NCBI GenBank assembly: GCA_023091735.1
Contig: JALKBU010000596.1
Location: 1 to 31,576, forward strand
DNA length: 31,576 nt
DNA from: Trichomonas tenax
Taxonomy: Eukaryota > Parabasalia > Trichomonadida > Trichomonadidae
Direction: 5' to 3'
Below are positions 24,723-31,576 of this stretch, in pieces (within the stretch, counting starts at the first letter, position 1; the number at the start of each line of letters is the position of its first letter). The position numbers and the translations under genes are program-made. The notes under the pieces were generated by a model that saw only the letters and a program-made list of their open reading frames with translations, searched no databases and was not told the DNA's origin.

Positions 24723-27032
24723 TTATTCGATGTTAGACAAAAGTGTCTGGACTTGATCAGATGGGATAAGATTCTGTGGAAGTTTCTTCAAAGCATCTTT
24801 GAGCTTTCTGTCTTTCATTTCATCAGCGCATTCCTGGTGGAAACTCATATAAACTAAAGCAGTAAATGAACTCCTGACAACGCGATCTGAGCCTTGAAGC
24901 ATTCCAGACAAAGGCTCGATAAACATATTGTAATCTTGAATATAGGCTTCCTTCGATGAAATTGATATTATGTCAATGAGGAAGGACTTCAAAACGTCAT
25001 CCTTGCAAAGATTTATAACGCTCAAAAGTTTCTTGAAGAAGCTAACAGATGACAATTTTTGAAGGAAATCTCTGGTGAGATTCAAGCACTGAATCGCCTT
25101 TGTTATACAAATCAGGACTTCTGTTTCATCGTTCTTCAGGATTGATACCAAAAAGTTAGGCAATTGTTCTGAAGATGTTAACATCTTTCTTGTATTAGTA
25201 TTCTTAAGGAGCACTAAAATCAATTTTAACATTTCGGCGTCCGTCATAACACCACTTGAGAGCCACTGAGTGTCATTGCTCAATAAATTGGAGCCCTCCA
25301 TCGTATCAGCGCATCTTAATAAGAGTAAGTAAGCATCTGGACGCGCTCCACAAAGCATCATCAATGTGCCAATTAACTGCTTCGTGACTGGGAAATTAGT
25401 GATTTTGAGAAGAACACTTAATGCCAACTCACTGAGATCTGTATCGCCAACATCTGAGATGATCTGCGGGAATGGAAGAGTGAACTTGGGATCCAAAAGA
25501 TTAAAAACAGCTTTGTAAGCATTTTTAGCTGCATTTGAATCTTCTGAGTGCAAGAAAGAGCAGAATATATTTCTGCAGCGATCAAAATTCTTCTTATAAA
25601 ACTCCTGATTGCTGAAACACAAGAAGAATAACGTACTAACGAATTGGCTTCCGCATTTGGAATGGTAGAAGTATTTAACATTGTCAAACAATAATTCTAA
25701 AATGCTCCATGGATCGTGAACAGTATCTATCCTCTTGCAATAGTGTCCAATGAGTACAATGCTCTTACTAGGATTGCGTTTGATGAGTATATCAAGGATG
25801 CGTTTGAAGTCGCTGTTGATTATCTCAGGACAGTTTGCAAAAACTATATTTAAAATATCAAAAACTTTGGAGTCGAAATAATCATCATCGTATGGTAAAA
25901 GTTTGAGGATATTTGATCTGACTAATGGACTATAATTAAGAGTGTTTTCTAGGACAACTCTAATTGCCTCCAAAACGCTTTCACAAGCCTTCTTAGGTGT
26001 GCCTGCCTTGAAGTGATTTGACACGATGTAAAAGAATTGATAATGATCTTCAGGCTCAAGAATATCTTCAATCCTGACTAAATCGGAATAAAACGTTGGA
26101 TTATTGTAATCTATGAATACCTGAAGGTATGAATTTGGTCTGTTCTTAATTGGAGATTGCTTGAGAAGATTCTTTTTCTTTCGCCTGTTTTCTAATTTGC
26201 TGATGAAATAATCAACTTCATTTGGATCCGTATTAGGGAAAACAACATCACCACTTTCTAAAGTTCTCACAATCTCTTCAATTGTCGGACGATTTTCTGG
26301 TTGGTGAGACCAGCATTGTTGAATGAGGTGTGTAAGGTTTTGCAGTTGAAGGCGTGATACGGACGGACGCTTTTTCTCCTGTATTGACTGTCGAATTTGT
26401 TCTTCAGGCATATCTCGGAAAGGCTGTTCACCAGTGAATATTTCGTATAGAATAAATCCGAAAAGAAAAACATCTGACTTGGATGTTGCATCGTTGTTTG
26501 AACGCATTTCTGGAGCGCTCCAAGGAAGTAACGGTTTCATTGACATTTCAATTACGCTAACTTTCGCATTTCCACGTGGTGTAATGTAGATAATTTCGGG
26601 TGTTAGTGAAGGCATGTAAACATTTCTGTGATGGCAATAAAGCATCGCGTTTGCAATCGAAATCGCGATAATCGTTTTCTGTGATCCAGATAAGTTGTTG
26701 CGCCTCTGTAAGTTATCTCTAAGGGAACCTTGTTTCAGTAAATCTGTAAGAATCATCATTGGATCTTTGTCCGTATAGGCAATAATTGGAAGTAAAAACG
26801 GACAAGTAAGCTTTGTGCATTTAACAATGAAATTCCTGTAGTTATTGGGCTTCGACAATGATGAATTCCTTATTGGTTGAAAAAGAAGAAGAGAATCTCC
26901 ATTCGTTTTATTGTAGGCTTTGTGTAATGTGTATTGTGGAGAACTGAACAAGGTGTTTTGGACTGAAATTTCGTTTGGTCTGACGATGAGGCGATCAATT
27001 GGACTGGGAAAAGGCCCAAATTCACCACTCAT
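24723..27032 (-). CDS. TKL-type pseudokinase with C-terminal helical repeats
   Basis: This protein has 769 residues. A kinase fold spans about 22-260, but its catalytic residues are lost. The VAIK Lys position reads LLLFQ (about 48-52). The HRD loop reads VYMPSLTPEIIYI (138-150), with neither His-Arg-Asp nor the following Asn. DFG reads IEM (about 161-163). Structural markers remain: WSAPEM (171-176), SKSDVFLFGFILYEIFTG (184-201), and the TKL-typical CW..QPENRPT (240-250). Residues about 330-769 are helical, in ARM/HEAT style. Such kinase-ARM proteins are common in trichomonads and probably act as scaffolds. ATG 27032 is preferred: TGTCACATTTTTA lies just upstream, and the longer reading to 27074 would start before that initiator. 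Confidence 0.75.
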   Translation of the reverse strand: MSGEFGPFPSPIDRLIVRPNEISVQNTLFSSPQYTLHKAYNKTNGDSLLLFQPIRNSSLSKPNNYRNFIVKCTKLTCPFLLPIIAYTDKDPMMILTDLLKQGSLRDNLQRRNNLSGSQKTIIAISIANAMLYCHHRNVYMPSLTPEIIYITPRGNAKVSVIEMSMKPLLPWSAPEMRSNNDATSKSDVFLFGFILYEIFTGEQPFRDMPEEQIRQSIQEKKRPSVSRLQLQNLTHLIQQCWSHQPENRPTIEEIVRTLESGDVVFPNTDPNEVDYFISKLENRRKKKNLLKQSPIKNRPNSYLQVFIDYNNPTFYSDLVRIEDILEPEDHYQFFYIVSNHFKAGTPKKACESVLEAIRVVLENTLNYSPLVRSNILKLLPYDDDYFDSKVFDILNIVFANCPEIINSDFKRILDILIKRNPSKSIVLIGHYCKRIDTVHDPWSILELLFDNVKYFYHSKCGSQFVSTLFFLCFSNQEFYKKNFDRCRNIFCSFLHSEDSNAAKNAYKAVFNLLDPKFTLPFPQIISDVGDTDLSELALSVLLKITNFPVTKQLIGTLMMLCGARPDAYLLLLRCADTMEGSNLLSNDTQWLSSGVMTDAEMLKLILVLLKNTNTRKMLTSSEQLPNFLVSILKNDETEVLICITKAIQCLNLTRDFLQKLSSVSFFKKLLSVINLCKDDVLKSFLIDIISISSKEAYIQDYNMFIEPLSGMLQGSDRVVRSSFTALVYMSFHQECADEMKDRKLKDALKKLPQNLIPSDQVQTLLSNIE

Positions 27033-27040
27033 AAAAAAAT

Positions 27041-27051
27041 AAAAATGTGAC
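27041..27051 (-). promoter_or_regulatory. Initiator GTCACATTTTT of the TKL pseudokinase gene
   Basis: On the minus strand TCACA has its A at 27048, 16 bases before ATG 27032. It matches TCA-Y-W and sets the start, excluding the ATG at 27074. Confidence 0.55.
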
Positions 27052-27175
27052 AAATAATTCATATTTTCCAACACATCGATGCATCTTTCATAAAGAAATT
27101 CTATGCATAGATGGGATGCGCGAATTCAGGCAGACTGTGAAGCAACAAAATTAAAACTGAAAAGATTTATATCAA

Positions 27176-29047
27176 TCAAATGTGAAAAATAGACTTCAAG
27201 ATTGATACTACCAATGGATTGGCCTTCTTCATCATTGCCCACTTCTCATGAGGTCCAGCAACATCTGCGGCTGTCCTTCCATGGATATCTTTCTTGTATG
27301 GGCAAACGTGGCCACGAAGTGCCTCGATAGCGGCAAGGTTGCCAGCCAATGTAGCAGCGTGCAAAGCTGTTGAGCCATCAATAGCTGTTTCGTTTGGATT
27401 GACACCTTTCTTGAGGAGCCTTTTGATTTCACCGACATCATTCTTGAGAGCAGCCATATAGAGCGGTGGAGCTGTCTCAACAACATTTTGTGGCAGCTCT
27501 GGAAGCTGTCTACAATCTGAGCTAAGTGTTGCCATCATATGATTGAGGTCCTGAAGGGCAACGCTATCACCCATTGAAGCACGCTGTCTGCGGCTCTCGA
27601 ATTGAGAAAGCATATTGCAATAATCATCGGAAATCTGGGAGTTAACGAGGCGCTCATAAACTTCTCTCATTATGAGCATCTTATTCTTTGTGCATTCTTC
27701 GAAGATCTTCTTGACATCTTCTGTAGCATTCTCGTAGAGAGCTAAGCCCATTTGTCCGAATGCTAAAACATCATCATATGCAGTGATGTTTCTGCCGTAT
27801 GATTCAGCAACGCCAGCTAATGAGAGATGGATGAACTTGCCGATAAGCGAGATGCAGTGTTGGCGAAGCTGTCCATGGTGGATGCCATTCTCATGGCAAT
27901 ATGAAAGAGCAGCGGCTGTTGCCAAAAGAGCTTCACCAATTAACTCTGGTGGAACTTGCTCTCCATAATCTTCGACAATGAAGAATGGATGGGATCCATC
28001 AGCAAGAATAATTCCGCAAGCGTTTGAAAGCGCTGGGTGAAGTAAATCTAGACGATTTCTTAACTTAAGATTCATTGATGCTGTAGAAAGCAAATATCTC
28101 TTGCCATTCTTAGTTGCAATGAATGCTGTGCCGCTTGGAATTGATAATTCTCCAACAATCTTGAAGTCCTTGTAATTGAAAATCATTGACTGCAAATCTT
28201 TGTCTGTGTGCTGGCCAATCTTAACAGCGTTGACTGGAGGAACCGGTATTGGCTCCTTTCCGCATATGTGATTGTAGATGTTAGCATGTGCAATTGCTGG
28301 AGATGTACCAATTGACTTGATTGAGAGGGCAAGGAAGTCACATTTACTAACGAGCTGTGTTCCATCATAAATGTTACGAGCATTTTCGAATAATATAAGC
28401 CTCTTGACGTAGTTGCTTGTGTATTGTTGGCTCATCATTTCAACAACTTGTGCGAAAGATGTGATTTCGTTTGCCTTGATCTTGGCAGCAATGTTTTGTT
28501 CGAAGGTGCACTCTGTGCCCTTGAAAAGCTGTTCAAGAATAATTCCATAATTCTTGAGATCATAAGCGCATGTCAAGCCGCAGATTGTTCCGAATCCAAT
28601 TCCATGGACCAACGGCGTGTAGTCGTCGGAGATGTAGACACTATCAACAGTCAAATCGCCGTGAACGAAATGATTTTCGTGTGCATACATCATAGCTGAA
28701 GCAATACCGAATGCGATGTTCTGGTACTTGGCATCGCGTGCTTGATTGTTAGCTTCTTGGCTCTTTAACAAGTCAGCAAGTGTTAATTTTGTGGCAGCTT
28801 CGACAATCGCGAATTGTGATGAATCTGTTTGGAGAACAACACCTTGGATTGGCAAGAAAGCAAGGTGGATCAGTCTTCCAAGTTTTAATACTTCCAAACT
28901 CCATGGAATGTGATTAACAAGCGACAATTGTTTCGTAATTTTGTTTTGACACAACAAGCATGTGCCAAACCTGTTGTTGGTGATCTCCTTGATGATGTTG
29001 TACTGAGAAATATCGACAACAAACCGTGTGATATCCAGCTTACTCAT
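27176..29047 (-). CDS. Tandem pseudokinase with C-terminal ankyrin repeats
   Basis: This protein has 623 residues. The first kinase-like domain (about 15-225) has VHGDLTVDSVYI (128-139) in place of HRDLKxxN and HGIGFG (148-153) in place of DFG; an acid of the HRD remains, but the ATP-anchoring Lys and Asn are gone. The second (about 290-480) has HHGQLRQHCI (390-399), with Gln for the catalytic Asp, and SLAG (409-412) for DFG. Both keep the alternating helix-strand pattern of the C-lobe (ASAMMYAHENH, AAALSYCHENG). Residues about 525-600 form two or three ankyrin repeats (DGSTALHAATLAGNLAAIEAL). No catalysis is expected; a scaffold or allosteric role is inferred. The start at ATG 29047 is used because the reading to 29086 begins with TTG. 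The stop is TGA. Confidence 0.75.
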   Translation of the reverse strand: MSKLDITRFVVDISQYNIIKEITNNRFGTCLLCQNKITKQLSLVNHIPWSLEVLKLGRLIHLAFLPIQGVVLQTDSSQFAIVEAATKLTLADLLKSQEANNQARDAKYQNIAFGIASAMMYAHENHFVHGDLTVDSVYISDDYTPLVHGIGFGTICGLTCAYDLKNYGIILEQLFKGTECTFEQNIAAKIKANEITSFAQVVEMMSQQYTSNYVKRLILFENARNIYDGTQLVSKCDFLALSIKSIGTSPAIAHANIYNHICGKEPIPVPPVNAVKIGQHTDKDLQSMIFNYKDFKIVGELSIPSGTAFIATKNGKRYLLSTASMNLKLRNRLDLLHPALSNACGIILADGSHPFFIVEDYGEQVPPELIGEALLATAAALSYCHENGIHHGQLRQHCISLIGKFIHLSLAGVAESYGRNITAYDDVLAFGQMGLALYENATEDVKKIFEECTKNKMLIMREVYERLVNSQISDDYCNMLSQFESRRQRASMGDSVALQDLNHMMATLSSDCRQLPELPQNVVETAPPLYMAALKNDVGEIKRLLKKGVNPNETAIDGSTALHAATLAGNLAAIEALRGHVCPYKKDIHGRTAADVAGPHEKWAMMKKANPLVVSILKSIFHI

Positions 29048-29553
29048 TTTTTTGTTTTCTATCTCATCGTTTTTCAGTTCACACAATTATGAGTGCATAA
29101 ATTTCTTTGACATTTTGGATCCCTGATATGAAATAGAACCTTTTTAAAATTAAAAATCCACCATAATTTATGTGTCAAACTCAAAATGACAAAAAATTAA
29201 CACTTACCAATTAAATTCTAATCAGAAGGTATTGTTATCTTGATCGAAAAGTCAGAAAATGATTAATTTACATGTCGGATTTGGTTAATATGATTTGACA
29301 ATATTTTTGTTTATTTAGCTTAACCATATTAATGGGATGTTGTGAACGGAAATGAGAGCTGAAAAGTGATATATTTACATGGCAGGTTTGTAATTTCTTG
29401 ACATGTAAAATTTCGCTCATAAAAAGGGGATTGGACCTAAAAAATCAAGAATTCGCTTAATCTCGATTTGATTGTGATTTATCTGTGTATTTGCATATTT
29501 ATCTTTTTTTGCATCGCATATAAAAAGTGATCTCGGTCATAGTAGTTAGTAAT

Positions 29554-29602
29554 TAGATATTCGCATCCGTCACGACTGCGCCGTGACTTCTGCGAATATC
29601 TA
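29554..29602. repeat. 49-base perfect long hairpin
   Basis: TAGATATTCGCA (29554-29565) pairs perfectly with TGCGAATATCTA (29591-29602). A 3x3 internal loop (TCC/TTC) follows, then GTCACG (29569-29574) pairs perfectly with CGTGAC (29582-29587) around a 7-base loop. Eighteen uninterrupted complementary bases per arm apart from the bulge is well beyond chance for this DNA. It could be a structured RNA, a transposon end or a recombination site; the sequence does not decide. Confidence 0.7.
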
Positions 29603-29725
29603 TTTAAATATATTTACGACAGAGTTAGTTTTACAAGTTAGGTCCCCCCCCCATTTAGAAAATAAATTTTTGAATTGCTTACAAAACTAACGTTAATTTT
29701 ATTTTGGAATTCCTGACTTTATAAA

Positions 29726-29956
29726 ATGTATTCAGTTTTGAAAATAATTTATGACAAACTAACTAACTAACTAACTAACTAAAAAAAGAAAGCGAAAGGA
29801 AATGAGGGTAAGGAAATTTGAAAAATAATTTTAGTGAAAATGTATTCAGTTTTGAAAATAATTTATGACAAACTAACTAACTAACTAAAAAAAGAAAGCG
29901 AAAGGATTTGGGAGGTAAGAAATTTTGAAAAATAATTTTAGTGAAAATGTATTCGG
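29726..29956. repeat. Tandem direct repeat (114 + 107 bp) with (AACT)n tracts
   Basis: A unit beginning ATGTATTCAG occurs at 29726 and 29840, with a third, partial copy at 29947 that diverges after 8 bases. Each full unit holds an AACT microsatellite, six copies at 29757-29780 and four at 29871-29886, followed by an A-run and AGAAAGCGAAAGGA. The units differ by the AACT count and a few substitutions. The array lies directly 3' of the tail-fibre-like gene. Confidence 0.85.
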
Positions 29957-29958
29957 AT

Positions 29959-31576
29959 TTAATAAACCCTATACCACGTGTAAACAGTAATGTATGGAGG
30001 CATGTAATCAGTGCCTGAACCAGTGTCGGCAGTGTTTCCGTAAACCGAATGAATGTGACTTCCTGCATGATCAATGATTAAACCCGTGTTGTATTCTCTG
30101 TTATCTGATGAAATATCATATCGTGAAATTGTTTCTTTTCCTCCGTTACCACATCCATAATAACCTCTATTACTAATTAAATGAGTATGAGCTCCTGCCA
30201 ATGAGGTTGTACCCGAAAAGTAATGATTGTGTGAAGGTAAGTTATTTACTGAAATCTTTTTACTTCCTCCTGTTTCTCTTGATGAATTAGCGCAATATAA
30301 GAAACGATCGATTATTGGCTTCCATTCACCAAAACCAAATATTTGAGCAGGATTTACGTTATTCATTGATGTGTAAATTGAACCAACGGGATAAATTGTC
30401 ATTAATAATTCATATTTAGAATTTAATACATCCTTCTTTAAATTCATTATTTCCCTATTGAATGTTTTTAATAAATTCCAAACACTAGTTTCAGGATTAG
30501 TTGAAGGTGCATCTGTTCCCAATACCTGTTTAATTATTACATCATCAACTTTAATTTCATTTGCGTTTATTGCTGTGTTGATTTCGTTTAATTTTTCGTT
30601 TAACCCATTAATATCTGTTATTTCGTGTGTATGTTCTTTATCTGCTTTATCATTTAATTCATTCTTAACATCACTGATTCCTTGCTCAATTCTTGACGAT
30701 AGTTCATGAATGTTATAAGTCAAATCATCATTAACTTTTTGAATTTCTGTTTTGTCAGCTTTAGTTCGTAATGTGTTATTAATTGTTTGCATATCATCAT
30801 TAACTTTTTGAATTTCTGTTTTGTCAGCTTTAGTTCGTAATGTGTTATTAATTGTTTGCATATCATCATTAACTTTTTGAATTTCTGTTTTGTCAGCTTT
30901 AGTATCAATTTTATTTAATGCTTCTGTCAAATCTAACGTCGATGCTTTATCATTTAATTTATTCTTAACGTCAATGATTCCTTGTTCCGTTTGTTCAATT
31001 CTTGATGACAATTCATGAGTGTTATAATCTAATTGTTCTTTATCTGCTTTATCATTTAATTTATTCATGACATTCTCTAAATTTGACGTCAAGGTATCGG
31101 TAATTACTTTATCCGCTTTATTGTTTAATGACTGTTGAACATCAATTATCCCATCATTGTTTTTAATTAATATACCATTTGTCTGTAATCCATCCGTGAA
31201 TTCAGGAATAACATATGTAGGAGGTTCTGGTGGTATAATAGTTTCAGTTCCATCTTCATTTTTAATTGTTTTACCTTCTCTTCCTTCTTTCATAAATCCC
31301 TTAATTTCATGAACCGTTAAGCGTTCGATGTTTTGATGTTCATGGTTGACATCTGCCTTATTACTTAATTCTGACATTAAGTCTTTATCATTAATATTTA
31401 TTTCCTGAGTATATATTTTACCCACTTTTATATTTGTCTGTTCTTGTGGTTCTTCTAAAAATTCAGTGTCGTGATCATCAGGGTATTTCGTGAAAGATGT
31501 CAGATTATCATTAATTAAACATATTTGACGTAACAATTCAGCAACTGTGAATGTAATAGTTAAATCATTATTTCTT
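29959..31576 (-). CDS. Phage tail-fibre/collar-like protein, 5' end beyond the window
   Basis: The frame stays open to the right edge with no ATG there (a reading starting at 31536 would use TTG), so the gene is partial: 538 or more codons. The body is a fibrous repeat protein full of LNDKADK-type heptads and HTHEITDINGLNEKL-like motifs, as in phage fibre shafts that trimerise. A 23-residue unit, KADKTEIQKVNDD plus linker, is repeated three times. The C-terminal 145 residues form a collar-like domain: YPVGSIYTSMN, GFGEWKPI, FLYCAN, NNLPSHNHYF, AGAHTH, AGSHIH and a final MPPYITVYTWYRVY. The HxH pairs are typical metal- or receptor-binding motifs of such tips. A virus-like mobile element (for example a Maverick) or lateral transfer is inferred. 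Codon use looks more AT-biased than in the neighbouring kinases. Confidence 0.75.
   Translation of the reverse strand, partial: RNNDLTITFTVAELLRQICLINDNLTSFTKYPDDHDTEFLEEPQEQTNIKVGKIYTQEININDKDLMSELSNKADVNHEHQNIERLTVHEIKGFMKEGREGKTIKNEDGTETIIPPEPPTYVIPEFTDGLQTNGILIKNNDGIIDVQQSLNNKADKVITDTLTSNLENVMNKLNDKADKEQLDYNTHELSSRIEQTEQGIIDVKNKLNDKASTLDLTEALNKIDTKADKTEIQKVNDDMQTINNTLRTKADKTEIQKVNDDMQTINNTLRTKADKTEIQKVNDDLTYNIHELSSRIEQGISDVKNELNDKADKEHTHEITDINGLNEKLNEINTAINANEIKVDDVIIKQVLGTDAPSTNPETSVWNLLKTFNREIMNLKKDVLNSKYELLMTIYPVGSIYTSMNNVNPAQIFGFGEWKPIIDRFLYCANSSRETGGSKKISVNNLPSHNHYFSGTTSLAGAHTHLISNRGYYGCGNGGKETISRYDISSDNREYNTGLIIDHAGSHIHSVYGNTADTGSGTDYMPPYITVYTWYRVY
30724..30903 (-). repeat. 69-bp in-frame tandem repeat within the fibre gene
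   Basis: Copies begin at 30724, 30793 and 30862 (period exactly 69 bases, 23 codons). The first 42 bases of all three match, and the middle copy is followed by the same linker as its neighbour. Each encodes KADKTEIQKVNDD. Near-identity at DNA level suggests recent expansion by slippage or unequal exchange, changing shaft length by whole heptad blocks. Confidence 0.85.

Larger units (their letters stand above)
29048..29958. other. Intergenic region holding hairpin, C-run and tandem repeats
   Basis: No coding sequence is supported. The left part (29048-29550) is plain AT-rich DNA. The right part holds a long perfect hairpin (29554-29602), a 9-base inverted repeat GTTAGTTTT/AAAACTAAC (29624-29632 and 29683-29691), a run of nine C (29644-29652) and tandem repeats (29726-29946). 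The change in character suggests the boundary of inserted DNA. Confidence 0.5.

Noticed and set aside
27033..27074. Longer N-terminus of the TKL pseudokinase from ATG 27074
   Set aside because: The TCACA initiator at 27048 lies inside it, so a transcript from there would begin after that ATG.
29554..29602. Helitron 3' hairpin
   Set aside because: No CTRR end follows the hairpin, and no Rep/helicase gene is present in the window.
29757..29886. AACT tracts as a CRISPR-like or splice-site array
   Set aside because: They are simple microsatellites within a larger tandem unit, with no spacers. The ACTAAC similarity is expected by chance from the repeat.

Overview
The window reads as nuclear DNA of a parabasalid protist, a trichomonad close to Trichomonas or Tritrichomonas. 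This is inferred from five things: AT-rich intergenic DNA; intron-free genes packed on both strands; very short 5' leaders with initiator-like TCA(C/T)(A/T) elements 7-31 bases before the ATG; stop codons often running into TAAA; and trichomonad-style families (divergent TKL pseudokinases with ARM or ankyrin repeats, CK1, tetraspanin-like proteins, UVR-type coiled coils, B-box/TLDc proteins). I cannot fix the species.

Layout. 1-903 is gene-free but holds a cluster of AAAAGTGAC motifs. A Derlin (904-1539, +) and a membrane-anchored P-loop ATPase (2267-3619, +) follow. Next come three minus-strand genes: an NTF2-domain protein, a possible 44-residue small protein and a divergent TBC/Rab-GAP-like protein (3748-5844). 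A serine-rich acidic gene broken by two in-frame TAA codons lies at 5940-6647 (+). A UVR-type coiled-coil gene (6879-7919, -) diverges from a PARP-like/B-box/TLDc fusion (8484-10889, +). Two minus-strand genes follow, a low-complexity protein with a possible eIF4E-binding motif and a CK1 kinase (11056-13987), with a tRNA-His-like element between them.

13988-16271 is a long gene-poor stretch with one candidate decayed coding segment. Then come a tetraspanin-like gene (16272-17066, +) and minus-strand genes for a CAMKK/LKB1-like kinase and a large helical-repeat protein (17250-22085). A nucleotide-sugar transporter gene (22617-23609, -) is full length but for two in-frame TAA codons. It is followed by MsrA (24010-24513, -), a TKL pseudokinase with helical repeats (24723-27032, -) and a tandem-pseudokinase/ankyrin protein (27176-29047, -).

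The right end (about 29550-31576) differs: a perfect 49-base hairpin, a run of nine C, about 110-base tandem repeats with (AACT)n tracts, and a truncated phage tail-fibre/collar-like gene leaving the window. It may be the edge of a Maverick/Polinton-like or other phage-related insertion; no polymerase, integrase or terminal repeat is visible here to prove it.

The genes do not form one pathway. Themes are protein quality control and trafficking (Derlin, NST, TBC-like), signalling by active and degenerate kinase folds (four genes, five kinase-fold domains, three of them pseudokinases), and oxidative repair (MsrA). Start codons were chosen as ATG; several longer readings that begin with TTG or GTG were shortened.
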